DNA of 64,000 nt from Persicaria tinctoria (Eukaryota > Streptophyta > Magnoliopsida > Caryophyllales > Polygonaceae): the NCBI GenBank assembly GCA_037127255.1, contig JBANSL010000013.1, positions 23,469,688 to 23,533,687 of the forward strand, in the 5' to 3' direction. The notes under the pieces were generated by a model, which worked only from the letters and a program-made list of their open reading frames with translations, was not told the DNA's origin and did not search any database. Both the position numbers and the translations under genes were made by a program. Shown piece by piece: positions 12,056-23,003 of this stretch. Position 1 is the first letter of the stretch, and the number at the start of each line of letters is the position of its first letter.

Positions 12056-12822
12056 TCCCTAAAAGATTATTGTGATGGCACGGGATTATGAATCCCGAGT
12101 TACGTTTCGAATGATAGAATCCTTCGTTCAGATCTTGCGTACCGAGTACAGGTTGAAGTATTGAAAACAAACATTAGTATAGGAAAGTAGGATTTCGAAC
12201 CAAAAACATTCGCGAGGTCTGTTGGAGACCCAGGATTAACACCCCTGTACATGTCCTAGGGACTAACTCGGAGATATTATTTTAGCATTCAACCAATCAT
12301 CATTGTCTAAAATCAATACATTAGTATGCCACGGAGGAGCTGGGTCAAAACGAAATGTAGGTATTTAACTCCAAAACCTTAATAGTTTGGTGAGGTCAGA
12401 GTCTCAACTCTCTCTTTCTACATGTGGTCTTGCGAAGAGAAAATAATAATGTTGATAATAATAGATCGAGGTGTTATTGTAAAGATGTTGCCATGACTCG
12501 ATTGACTCAGGACGAGACCCGATGGGACTGGGTCGTACTATGACCCTAGAAACAACCCTAATTACTCCACATATAACGGTCGATCTGTTTGCACACACAC
12601 AGAATAAGAATGCTCATCCGTTAATACAATCCTAGCATTATACTACATGACATGCTATTATAATATGCAACACCTAGTATATCATGCACATATAAGCAGG
12701 GAAATTTTATGATCAATCTGAGTAAGCTTCGAAGAAACTTACCTGACTATGCAGAGCAACATAATAGTATATCTGGCACATATCAATCAAAAACACAAAG
12801 TATCACCTAGATATATATATAT
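12056..12822. other. No gene seen; start of the inserted region upstream of MLP copy 1
   Basis: No coding signature. The sequence has no counterpart in the paralogous flank of MLP copy 2, so it belongs to the DNA that separates copy 1 from its distal upstream flank. Confidence 0.45.
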
Positions 12823-13179
12823 AGGGTTTGCTTCAAATGTAAAAAGTCCTTAACGTGTAAAATTGGCTTAACGTGTAAATTAGTTTTTTTAATGGAGAAG
12901 AGTCGAACCGGACCTGTTTTAAAAAAAAAAAACTCTGAACCCGCTCCTTTCTCCTCTGTTTGTTCATCGGTCTCCTCCGTCCGCTCCCATGGCGCCGCTA
13001 CCTCTCTGCTCCCTCTCTTCTCTCACTCTACCTCGCTCGCTTGCTCTCGCCCTCGCACTCTCCCTCGCTCGCTCGTGCTTGCACTCTCGCTCCCTCTTTG
13101 CACACAATCTCCCTCGATTGTGGACTAATTATGGATTTGACTCCAATTTTAATTAGGGATCTAAGCTCTGAAATCCTTG

Positions 13180-13254
13180 GCTGACTTCGGCCACCTCCAG
13201 ATTGAGCTCGCCGAGGTCGAGATGCCCAGTATCATGGCGTGCCGCACTGAATGG
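13180..13254 (+). pseudogene. Captured fragment of S-adenosyl-L-homocysteine hydrolase
   Basis: About 25 codons encode DFGHLQIELAEVEMPSIMAC followed by RTEW. This matches the strongly conserved N-terminal segment of plant adenosylhomocysteinase (family form ADFGRLEIELAEVEMPGLMA). The match starts and ends abruptly: upstream is a CT-rich leader-like sequence and downstream the family sequence is lost after the RTE residues. It has no start codon of its own and cannot encode the enzyme, which recycles S-adenosylhomocysteine in the methyl cycle. It lies inside the TIR element 12823-15637 and is best read as transduplicated cargo. Confidence 0.85.
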
Positions 13255-14425
13255 GATCGTTGGAGGCGAATCTGATCGAGCTCCCCTCTCATATCTCGCC
13301 TCCACGCAACCTCCGGCGTCCTTCCCCTCTTAGATCTCGCCTCCTCAACCTCCGCCGCCGCGGACGAAACCTCGCCTATCTCGCTCGCACCCTAATCTCT
13401 ACTTCTGCCGGTGCCGCTACTGATCGATCGATGTCGAAGTGAGCAAGGTAGCGACTGCGAAATCGAGGATGATCTCTGTTGAAATTGGCCGACTGGGGGA
13501 AAGATCGGATGCCAACAATGTTAGACTTCCTTCTTTTCATTCTGTATTTCGAATGTTGAAATTGAAGGAAGTTCATTTCAGATCGTTGGTGGGATACTTG
13601 CTAGTTTTACATGAACAGAGGTTTGATCTTCGACTGATCTGTTGCTTGCCTTCTCTTTGTGCACTTTCCAACTAGCTGATTTGAATACTTTGTTTGTTGT
13701 GGGATGTTGCAAGCATCAATCTTGATTGTATCAAGTTGGAAGCATAAATCATTCCAGTTAAAGTGAAAGAGTTCATTGCACATTATTAGGTTTAGATGAT
13801 GCTTATTTGAGACATTTCTTGATTGACTGTTTGGGTAATGTATACGATTGATATTGATGGCTTGGAATTGTGTTTATGTTAGTAGTCTAGTGACCTAACT
13901 TGATTTGGATTTTGCATTAATTATTTTTGCACATTACCAAAGTTGTTGGAGTTCTTTTTATTAACTGGGAGAGTTTAAACTATGTATTGCAATAGGTGGG
14001 TTGTCGTTAGTTGCAACTTTTATATTTTTGGGTGAATACTTTTCTAAGTCAATGATGCAGTTGAATAAGGTTGCTTTCTATTCCATCTTGTTTGTGACTT
14101 GTAATTTACACAACCCAGTCTTTACCGTTCAATTTCACTACTGTTTATTTTGATGTTTAATCTAGCTTGCACAGCCTAATTATGAGCTTGACTATACATA
14201 CCAAATGACTTGAATTCCAGGAAGTTGAAACCATGAGGGTAAATGTAAAGCATAGAACAACAAGTGGATCAGGCATGCTATGAGCTACAGGATTATCCAG
14301 TGGATGATTTTGGATATGTCTTCATCATTGGTTTGAGGATTTGTACTAGTCTTGTATTCAACCATAGAATTCATAGATTGAACTACTTATTTGCTTGATT
14401 CTTACAACTATGATAGAATCTTTTT

Positions 14426-14497
14426 GGCCTATTAGCTCAATTGGTAGAGCGATGTGCGTAATGCACAAACATGTGGGTTCGAATCCCACATAGGTTA
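14426..14497 (+). other. tRNA-like sequence with intact A and B boxes
   Basis: Folds as a cloverleaf with a GGCCTAT/ATAGGTT acceptor, GCTC/GAGC D-stem and GTGGG/CCCAC T-stem with loop TTCGAAT. The A box (TAGCTCAATTGG) and B box (GGTTCGAATCC) are intact. The anticodon arm is abnormal: the expected U33 is a G and the stem is better drawn as TGTGC-GTAAT-GCACA with a 5-base loop. Either a decayed tRNA gene (body resembles tRNA-Ile) or a tRNA-derived SINE head. Confidence 0.6.
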
Positions 14498-14572
14498 CAT
14501 AATAGCTAAGAACACATCAAGTGCAATAAAATTCTAAAACAATAGAAGAACCTAATCGACCTAATGCATATT

Positions 14573-15039
14573 GCAATAAAATTCTAAAATTCAATTAGAT
14601 CATGATTCAAAAACAATTTGACAATGCTATAAACATGAAATTAGCTCCAAATCAACCCAACAACACAACCATATCGTCAATTTCAGTCAATTTGGTTGTT
14701 GGCAAAAAACCCCAAATTCTAAAGGATATCGCAATAAAATTCTAAAATTCAATTAGCTCATGATTCACAAACAATTTGACAATGCTATAAACATGAAATT
14801 ATCTCCAAATCAACCCAACAACACAACCATATCATCAATTTCAATCAATTTGGCTTTTGGAAAAAAGCCCCAAGTTCTAAAGCATATCGCACTATAAAAT
14901 TCTAAAATCCAATTAGCTAATGATCTATAAACAATTTGACAATGATATGAACATGAAATTAGCTCAAAATCTACCCAACAACACAACCATATTATCAATT
15001 TCAATCAATTTGGCTTTTGGCAAAAAGCCCCAAATTCCG
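14573..15039. repeat. Three tandem copies of a 158-bp unit
   Basis: Units begin with GCAATAAAATTCTAAAATTC (or a variant) at 14573, 14731 and 14889, exactly 158 bp apart. All three contain AACAATTTGACAATG and ACCCAACAACACAACCATAT. They diverge by scattered substitutions. They lie within the TIR element, downstream of the tRNA-like sequence. Confidence 0.9.
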
Positions 15040-15230
15040 CTCCTAAATCAAACCCTAGGTTTTCAATCTCAACCTAAATCATTCAAACAATCTAAATAAT
15101 TGTAATAAACAACCTAAATCATACCAAATTCGAGTTGAAACAAGGAGCAAAATTGGGATTTCGAAGGTATTCCGAGCCAAAAGCACCGAACAACACTTAT
15201 GGGGGAGATGGGCTCGGTGTGAGCTCGGTT

Positions 15231-15517
15231 GGGCTCGAACCATGGGGGTTCCGGTCTCGGGGGGTGCGCCTGAGGGAGGGGGTTCGAGCGGGTGGGGGCT
15301 GGTGGCCGGAGGTGGCTCATGGGTGGCGTGGGAGGCCGACGAGCGAAGATACGACGTGAGGCTTCGAATGGGCAGGGTGGGCGCGTCTGGGCTCGAACCA
15401 AGCCAAGTCAGGGCTCGGGGAGTGCGCCCAGGGGTTGGCTCGAGCGCGGCTAGGCGGTGGTGGCCAGAGGTGGCTCGACGTGGGGTGGGTGCGGGGCAGC
15501 GGGAGGCCGAGAGAGAA
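15231..15517. repeat. GC-rich direct duplication, 158-bp step
   Basis: GGGCTCGAACCA occurs at 15231 and 15389. It is followed in both copies by CTCGGGG, GTGCGCC, GGTTCGAG or GGCTCGAG, GTGGCC, AGGTGGCTC and GGGAGGCCGA in the same order. Long open frames on both strands here are by-products of high G+C. The step equals that of the AT-rich tandem array just upstream. Confidence 0.8.
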
Positions 15518-15637
15518 GCCGCTGCTGGCTTTTGTACGTTGTACGTGGAGCGCGCGTGGTAATTCATTAAAAAAATAAATTTTACACGTTAAGCGGATTT
15601 TACACGTTAAGGAGTTTTTACATTTTAAAGCTTCCCT

Positions 15638-15764
15638 ATATATATATATATATATAAAGCTTCCCTTCTTACACTTTAAAGTTGAAGGATCCGAATGAAT
15701 ACGTCTACTTGACTAAAGTTGAAGGAGTTTTTACATTTTAAAGCTTCCCTTCTTTTGTACTAGT
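15638..15764. other. Scrambled filler DNA between TIR element and truncated LTR
   Basis: The ~100 bp at 15658-15753 are built from pieces of both neighbours. 15678-15702 copies LTR text at 15837-15860 (GTTGAAGGATCCGAATGAAT). 15703-15725 copies 15823-15845 (GTCTACTTGACTAAAG). 15726-15753 copies the TIR end at 15611-15636 (GAGTTTTTACATTTTAAAGC). The first ~300 bp of the LTR are missing at this junction. Confidence 0.75.
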
Positions 15765-16744
15765 GATGGTTGAGATTCATTGTCCTAGGATTGATTCATT
15801 AATTATTCATAAACTTAACATATGTCTACTTGACTAAAGTTGAAGGATCCGAATGAATACAATCACCTTATTCAATATCACTATAGAATAGCACTAAGGA
15901 CTCAAGTAATTGGACCAATTGGCATATCGATTCAATACAACACTACTAGAAAACTTCAATTATACATCTGTTGTCAACAGATGTCTTTCAAAAAAAAATC
16001 CGATCTCTTTGTGCATGTAGTAAAAGATCAAACTTTCCACATTGGTTTTAAGAAGATGTCTTTTCTTCATTAGAACCCCTCGTTTTTTGTTATGACATAT
16101 TCACTTGTTGATGAGTATTCATAATTTGTCATTTGAAAACATGTGAAAATTAAATGTCCTCCTAAAGCAAAAAAGTGACATTTACATCTTTATTTATAAA
16201 AATAAGTAATGTCTTAATACAAAATAGACAATAATTTTTTATTGTGTGATCATGTTTATAATCATGTTCGATATATAATAGGCATAACTGATCTATTTCC
16301 ATATTATCGACATCACATTTTTTGTTATAACTGATGTGTATAGCTATATTGACATTCGTTTCAATAGACGGATCTGATGTTAGTTGTATGAATGCACTAC
16401 TATTTTCATATTTAATCCGATGTGTTATTTTGGGTTAGGCAACACACTTTTGTCGATAGAACATCGCATTTTGCATGGTCTTCAAAATGGTAGGTCGTTT
16501 AATAAAAACATATACATATATACTACCATCATATTGTCACATTTACAAAATACGCCGCCGCTATCCATAGCCACAAAATTGGCTAGCCACAATATCTCAA
16601 AACAAATAAAGCACATCGACGAATATATCTTAGGATCCTAAGAAAAAAAACTTTTTAGCTACGACTATTTAGATCACTAATCATCTGGTAGGTGACTTCA
16701 ATTCAATCCATGTTCAATTACTTGCTTGCATAGAGAAAAAATAG

Positions 16745-17860
16745 AGTAAGCAGAGACAATATTCCAATCGACGAATTGATTCAGTCTGTTGATGTAACAG
16801 AAACAATCTTCCAGTGAAGATCACCTGCATCAGTAAAATTTGGTAACAATTAATGGAGTTGGAGACAACAGCGTAAGCACAAAATTGCCAATGCCGGTAT
16901 AGAGAAAGTTGTGATTTTACCTTTCCTTGTTCGCTTAAGCAATTCGCTACCTCTGTCAAGTAACTATTTGCTGCATATACCGAGAAAGTTCTCCTCCAGA
17001 AGAAGTTCACCACTGTAGCTACCAGAGGAGGAACCATTACTACCATTGGCACCGCCACTGACCACACCTTTCTCCATTGGCAGAACAGCTGCTATATTCC
17101 AAACATCCTTCAGTACCCTTGATTTTAGTGTTGCTGCCCCGCGCAAAGCTGCAGTCACATTGGCGCAACTCATATCAATCGATGCCACTTTGGGACACAC
17201 GATTGTAAAATCATACACAACAAGAAAATTGATCTTTAACAGATCATACTACATTTTTTACCTATCAATTAAGAATCAATTAATGCAGAAACTAAACAAC
17301 AACCAAACTCAACAACCACAGTACGACATATTCAACTGTCATGGGACAAAAGTAACTCGTCGATTTTACTACTTAGACCGACATGTAAGGCACATTTAGT
17401 TGGCACAAATGGTATTACCTGTAGCAGCAGTTGCAGTTAACGTCATGATATCACCAGCTAATCAGACGTTGACAGCCGAGCTAACGACACAAGCCAAGTG
17501 TTCGCGCTAAGCACCCATGGCCTCCGCAGCTTCGACACACTGAGCATCAACTAGTGTTGCACCAGAGGCCACCGCCATGTTAGTCCTTGCCATCTCCTAG
17601 TCCTTACAGGACCCAGAGGAGGCAGCAGTAGCAACAGTTATAGCAGCCACAACGGATGCAACACCAGCAACCGACACAACGGCGTGAAGCTGAACGTTCT
17701 GGGCCGTAGTCTCTTCCTTCTTTTTTTCCCTCTCTTCCTTCAGCCACCTGCCGACCATCTTCCTTCCCCCGCCAGGGGCGTTGGCGGGGATGGACGTCGA
17801 ACTGGCACCCTTGTACTGGCTGCTTGATTGGTTGTTTAAGCGCCCATACTGCATCATCAA
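16745..17860 (-). pseudogene. Captured VAN3-binding-protein-like (auxin canalisation domain) gene fragment
   Basis: Three exon blocks on the minus strand keep splice sites. Block A is 17419-17860: [61 protein letters not shown], donor GTAATA. Block B is 16921-17148: acceptor [42 protein letters not shown], donor GTAAAA. Block C ends at 16824: GDLHWKIVSV. The order matches plant VAN3-binding/FORKED-like proteins (DUF828 then start of a PH-like domain), which act in vesicle trafficking during vein patterning. Broken by in-frame stops after CKD, after EAMGA, after SAVNV and after GICSK, and by a 1-base deletion in block C. Carried inside the CACTA element. Confidence 0.88.
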
Positions 17861-18349
17861 ACATTGATTATCACCCTTGTACTTCAGATTCTAAACTCAA
17901 ATTTTTTTTTTTCCGGAAACAGAGGATGTATCAAACCATCCACTTCTTGTTGTTGCAGAAATCATTATTAAATGAAAGAAATGAATAGAGAGTGGATGTC
18001 TTCTCAGAAGTGCTAGTCTCGTGGTTATAATTAGGGCATAGTATAAATCCACATTCCATCAACTATCAATTAAATCAAGAACTGGAACAGAGAAAATTGG
18101 GAGCTCAGAGGCACTACTGGTCGCAAATTTCCTAGGTCACAACTAACTAATAAGGATATGTACAATATCTAAAAACACAACTTGTATTAACAAACTAGAA
18201 GTGTGTTGCTTGAATCATTACTTGCCATTACTGGTCGCAAAATTCTTGTATTTTATGCATTAGAACATTTCCAAAATTTCAGCACAAGTCGATGCAATAT
18301 TATTGCCTAGGCTTTGAGTTTGAAGCATAATAGAGGCACAAGAACTCAC

Positions 18350-18745
18350 CTTGGTCCACGTTTCTTTCTAGCTCTACCTTCCTCATCAGATGCATCATAT
18401 TTGGAAGGAGACGAGGAATCAGAACCATCAATATCCTCATCAACAGGCTCAAAGTGCTCCTCAATCGGGGTAGCCTGGTTCTTCTTTCCAGGATGCTTAG
18501 CCAAGTATTCCTTCGAAAAGGAAAAATCACAGAAACACATTAATATACAGAAACAGTTCATTGAATAAGCAAATCCTGAAAGCAACTACCAAATAGGAAA
18601 TTAATGTGATAAGTTTGGCATATCAATCCAACTGTACGATGGACAACTCAGAGCACTTACCTTGCGCTCGAACAGTTCAGCAAACCTCTGATCCTTGAGT
18701 AGCTCGTTGTTGCGTTTTTGTTTTTTTTTTCTTTTTATTGGGTTT
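18350..18745 (-). pseudogene. Captured NOL10-like (nucleolar WD40 protein) C-terminal fragment
   Basis: Minus-strand block 18661-18745 encodes KRNNELLKDQRFAELFERK and ends at donor GTAAGT. Block 18350-18510 follows acceptor TTCGAAG and encodes EYLAKHPGKKNQ, IEEHFEPVDEDIDG, then an acidic and basic tail ending at donor GTGAGT. The DQRFAELFE and EYLAxHP-EEHFEPV signature is that of plant nucleolar protein 10, a small-subunit rRNA-processing factor. The family's residues between the two blocks (an F-I-D-E type stretch) are missing, so an exon or part was lost. Upstream the frame runs into a Lys-rich A-tract. Frames are open but too short to give a working protein. Cargo of the CACTA element. Confidence 0.8.
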
Positions 18746-18889
18746 CTCAACTGCATGAACAGCAGGGAGACGAGTGAACAAGGCCGTTGAATCCGGCGCT
18801 GACTTTGTCGAAGAAGCGAGAGAACGTAATCAGAGATTTGTCGGGAAAATGGAACATTCTCCGCCTGTCCGCCATGTTCCAAGGACAGG

Positions 18890-20470
18890 AGGCTGCCATC
18901 AACAAGGGAATATTTATTTTCTAAGAGTATGCCATGTAACTACATAAATAGAACATTGCATATAGTATGGAGACTGTGCGTTTATTAAACCATGGAATAC
19001 TTAAAAGTTCTTAATTTCATAATTCTTCATGCTTCTACAGTTCTACAACTTCTACACCATACTAAAATGCAAAAAAAATGACCAAAGAATTTTTTACCAT
19101 GAAAAATGATGCCTATAACAATAGGCAGTCATTATAAAACGCATACCAAACATCGAAGAAAGCTTTTTTCTGAAGAAAAACGTTGTGTTATACATAGTTA
19201 ATGACCAGAAGTTCGATGCAATAGCAAGATTACCCAATAAGGGTTTATGCCTCTTAAGGTATGTTATATGAAACTATAGCAAGAAAGAGAAGAACGTTAT
19301 TAAGAATTTGTAAGTTAATCTTGTACCACGTCAGGGAGAAATATGTAAATTAATGTGAGTCGAGGCAAAGAATCTTACACCTAATAGATAACAAATTTAC
19401 ACTTCGAATAAAACATCAGAAAATCGAAGCGAGCAAAATGTTATACACTTACCCGCCACTAGCCCACTAAAAATACTCGGGCTCATCCTTTGACTTCAAA
19501 ATCATCATAAGCTTTGCTCTTCTACCAATTTTGTTAGATGTTATCTACATCTCCTCCCGAATCAATAGTGTGAATCCATTCCAGGTCCTCGAATCAAACC
19601 CTAATCAAGCTCGTGAATAAAAAATCAAACCCTAATCAAACTCCCGAATCCAGATCTCCTATTTTACCAAATCAAACCCTAATCAAGCTCGTGAATTGAA
19701 AGAAGAAGAGGTCGAAAGGTTACTTGAAAATGGAGGTTGAGAGAACACTAAAGAATCACTTGAACTCGGACCCGAGGAAGAGAGGGGGGAACATCCTTGT
19801 TAAAGCGTATAGAAAATCATATCTGAAACCTCAGATCTGAAAAAGGGTTGAAAGAAGGCCTTCTGAGTCATCTTCTTTGTCGGAGGCGGTGGTTGAGTCG
19901 TCGTCGGAGGTGGGGGATTACTATTGTCTTCGGTTCGAGAAACCCTATCAGATCTGTGTGATAGGGGATTTCGTGGGGTGGGGGTGGGGTGGGGGTGGGG
20001 GGGAGAAGATGAGGGTTTAGTTTTGAGATAAGAAGGGTGGGAGATAGAGGTTGGGGTCTTGATCTGGAGGGTTTGGTTTTGAAATCTGGAAGGTGGGATG
20101 AGAAATATGAGTTAGGCCATAAGGCAGTGAACGGAAGAGCCTGGAGCAGAGAGGTTGAATGTGGCTGGAGAGGAGGTTATTACTAAGACTGGGAGAGACA
20201 GAGAGAGAGGGGTAGGAAATTTTAAAGTGTTATACTTCTCCCAAAATTTAGAAAGCCCTCCAATTTTTTTCAAGGATTTTAGTACCGCGCATTTAAACTT
20301 ACGAATTTTAAACTGGCGCTTTTATTTACTTTTTAGAATGAATAGTTTCACATATGTAAAAAATTTGACAGTTGTCTAAATGTTTTTTTAACATCATGTA
20401 AAAAACTAATTTAACATCAGGTGTTTTCTTGACAGACTTAAAACATGTGATGTCTAATTGCATAATTCTA
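18890..20470. other. CACTA right-hand internal region, no gene seen
   Basis: No protein family recognised. AATCAAACCCTAATCAAGCT-type repeats occur near 19593, 19622 and 19669. A G-rich tract at about 19973-20011 consists of runs of 4-7 G separated by T, able in principle to form G-quadruplexes. Confidence 0.5.
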
Positions 20471-21272
20471 GTAGTGCAATTAGAGACAAATAGGCGCAAA
20501 CCACAATCGCCCTAACAACATCTAACGATATAGATCAAACGAAATCATCCACTACAAAGACAAACAAATATCACTACTTCAATACCTTTTTTTTCTATCA
20601 AGAACACAATAACGAATTCATAGCTAAGATGCAATACCTAACATGGTGATCAATCATAGAAAGGAGCACAAATATAATCAATATGCACAAGATGATAAAT
20701 ATAATCATGAATAACTAAATAGAATCAAATCATCACAATCTATTCAACCATGTCTTCGAATCACAGGCAAAACTCTGAGTTTAGCAACTCATAGGCCAAA
20801 AACCTCTCTTCTCTCTCAAAACGTTCATTGTCTCTCTCACACTCACAATTTTTCTATGGCTGAAACAATAGAAATAACCTAATATAAAGAGTCGTGCAAA
20901 CCTTAGAAACATAATAATATTATAATAGGAAATAGAATCTTCGGATCCAAATTGCAATCCCTGAACACGGCACCACGGCGGGTGCCGCTCTATACAGTGA
21001 CGGTTTTCCTTCTTTTCTTCAATGTTGTGCTTTCTTGCTCCTTCATAGCCTCTTATCCAGCCTTCATATGCTCCAAAACATCTCTCTTAAGCTCTTCTAA
21101 GATCTCATCCAAGGTCGGAATGTAACTCTGCAGAATAAACACTAAAAAGGCGTAGATTCCAAACTCGAATACTTCACTAGCAAGATATGAAACTAAACTA
21201 AAACATATGCAAAACTCATATCTAAATGCAATAAGAAATACCTATAATGCCTTTATGAAATAGGCATTATCA

Positions 21273-21285
21273 AATCCCCCCATAC
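21273..21285 (-). other. Polypurine tract of the Athila-like element
   Basis: Minus strand GTATGGGGGGATT lies immediately before the TGATAATG start of the 3' LTR. A matching tract precedes the LTR at 63389. Confidence 0.8.
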
Positions 21286-23003
21286 ATAACTCTTGCTTGA
21301 CCTCAAGCAACCATAAGACAAAAACATCATCTATGCATCCCACAGGAGATTCTTTCACAATTTTACTCATCAAAAGCAACATTATCAATAGTGGAAATAT
21401 AATCAAGGCATATAAACATCATAACATGTATATATGGGATCAAGTTGCTTGCATGCTCAAAAATCCATCCTCGCCAAGGATAATGTGTATCTCTCACTCT
21501 TATGTGTTTACGCTTTAAGCATACACTCACCTCAATTCCATATACAAACATCAAATCAAGTATTGACATTTCTATCACAAAATCTCCACTGGATACATCA
21601 AAGAAAAAATAAGAAAATCAAGAGGACTTTTGCTCAATGGAAACCTTCATAAAAGATTCCATTCGGCGGGGTTGTAATGGGGCTTGGAAAGAAACATAAG
21701 GGCAAGGAATTGTATTTGATCATGTGGTACTATAAATTCCGGGAAAATAAGTTTCCAGCAACTCCCAACATAACACAAACCAACTCAATAGCACATCAAG
21801 CTCTCATAAACACAACATCTCAAAATGTATCAATAAACTCATAAACTCTCATACTCATAATCATCACATCATCATCATCTCATACTCATGCATCTACAAC
21901 ACCCAACCAATCTAACTTTCAACCCACATAAATCCAATTCTTCCTCATTATGCAAAAATAAATAAACTTGGCTCTTTTTTTTTCTTTTCTTTTTCGAACT
22001 TTATTTTTTAATTGAGCTGAAATACATAAGGAATAAAATGCATAAAAATGAGGGAACTAATAAGCACATAACATTATATCTTTTCAAAACCATAAACCAT
22101 AAAACTCACACTTTAGCTTTTTCTCTCCTCTCAACTCCAAAATAGATTTCATAACCCACTCAAAATCTCAATTTCCTTGGAAAAAGGGTAAGGCTAGGAA
22201 TAATGCAATTTAATGGAGCTACAAATAAAATAGGGTAAAGGCTCAAATTGGCTTCAAAGCAAGATATAACATAAGGTAGACATGGATAAAATGTGGCTAA
22301 AAAGTTGCCTCTATCATTTGAACTTATCAAGCAATGATCATGTATATAATCAGCCTTGAAAATAGATAATCATGTCAATACTCAGAGATAAATGCATAGG
22401 AAGAGTAAATCACACAAGAAAAGCAAAAGAAATATAGATGTATCCCTTATATGGCCAAAAATATCTAACAAGGACAAATTTTTTATGAATATCAAGCATG
22501 CTCACAAACTTATATCGTACATGCTCAATTACCTATGCATAATCATATTTCACATAAAAACCAATTTTAAACACAAGGTCAAATCATTCCAGAATTCCAT
22601 GGGATTTATAAGATCATTCCTGTATAATGTGTATAGGACAAACTGAAATTAGATGGGTATATTTGATAACACAAATATGCAATGCAAGAGACTAAAAAGA
22701 TTTTTTTTTTACTTTTTTCCTTTTTTTTTTTCATTTTTGACATTTTATAGAACAAATAACATAAACATGATGCATGAAATACATACTTTTAGAAAATATA
22801 GGAACTAGATTTTGAAACATGAAACAAAAAAAATGAAAATAAACACGAACTAATCTAACTACCTAATTTACTTCACTTCTCCCCCCCCCCCCCCCCTCTC
22901 ACACACAAACTTACATGTTGCATTGTCTTTAATGCATAAACATACACAAAAAGAACAATGAAAAATAAAATAAAGGGTTGAAGGAAGCAAATAGACTAAC
23001 CAA
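21286..23003 (-). other. Non-coding 3' internal region of the Athila-like element
   Basis: No coding frame. Landmarks such as CTTGCTTGACCTCAAGCAA and, near 21720, ATCATGTGGTACTATAAATT-like text are shared with 63402-63730, so this untranslated part is conserved between two Athila-type elements. A run of 18 C lies near 22880. Confidence 0.6.

Larger units (their letters stand above)
12823..15637. mobile_element. 2.8 kb terminal-inverted-repeat element (Pack-MULE-like) carrying gene fragments
   Basis: Terminal inverted repeats of ~75 bp lie at 12823-12893 and 15563-15637. They share ATGTAAAAA.TCCTTAACG and CTTAACGTGTAAA. The element sits in a (TA)n run, so the target duplication cannot be read. 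No transposase is present. Cargo: an S-adenosylhomocysteine hydrolase fragment (13180-13254), a tRNA-like sequence (14426-14497), a 158-bp tandem repeat (14573-15039) and a GC-rich duplication also with a 158-bp step (15231-15517). Mutator-like assignment is an inference from the long TIRs and gene capture. Confidence 0.7.
15941..20476. mobile_element. CACTA (En/Spm-type) element with captured gene fragments
   Basis: Ends are CACTACTAGAAAACTTC at 15941 and its inverted counterpart ATTCTAGTAGTG ending at 20476. They are flanked by the 3-bp duplication CAA (15938-15940 and 20477-20479). The uninterrupted LTR copy at ~30134-30140 shows the empty site. Both ends carry AGACATC/GATGTC-type subterminal motifs. 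No TNPD/TNPA transposase is recognised. Instead it holds minus-strand exons of a VAN3-binding-protein-like gene and a NOL10-like gene. Confidence 0.92.
15765..21272 (-). repeat. 3' LTR of the Athila-like element, split by CACTA and 5'-flank truncated
   Basis: 15765-15940 plus 20477-21272 align with 29979-30934 of the other LTR over ~960 bp. The outer ~300 bp (equivalent of 29679-29978) are absent. The inner end is ATTATCA followed by the polypurine tract. The two LTRs differ by many substitutions and small indels, indicating an old insertion. Confidence 0.85.

Noticed and set aside
15079..15567. 162-residue minus-strand Pro/Ser/Ala-rich frame
   Set aside because: Spans a GC-rich direct duplication and part of the element's inverted end; no conserved domain and plus-strand frames are also open.
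16046..16641. Possible transposase coding in the CACTA left arm
   Set aside because: Short frames only; no TNPD-type residues recognised.
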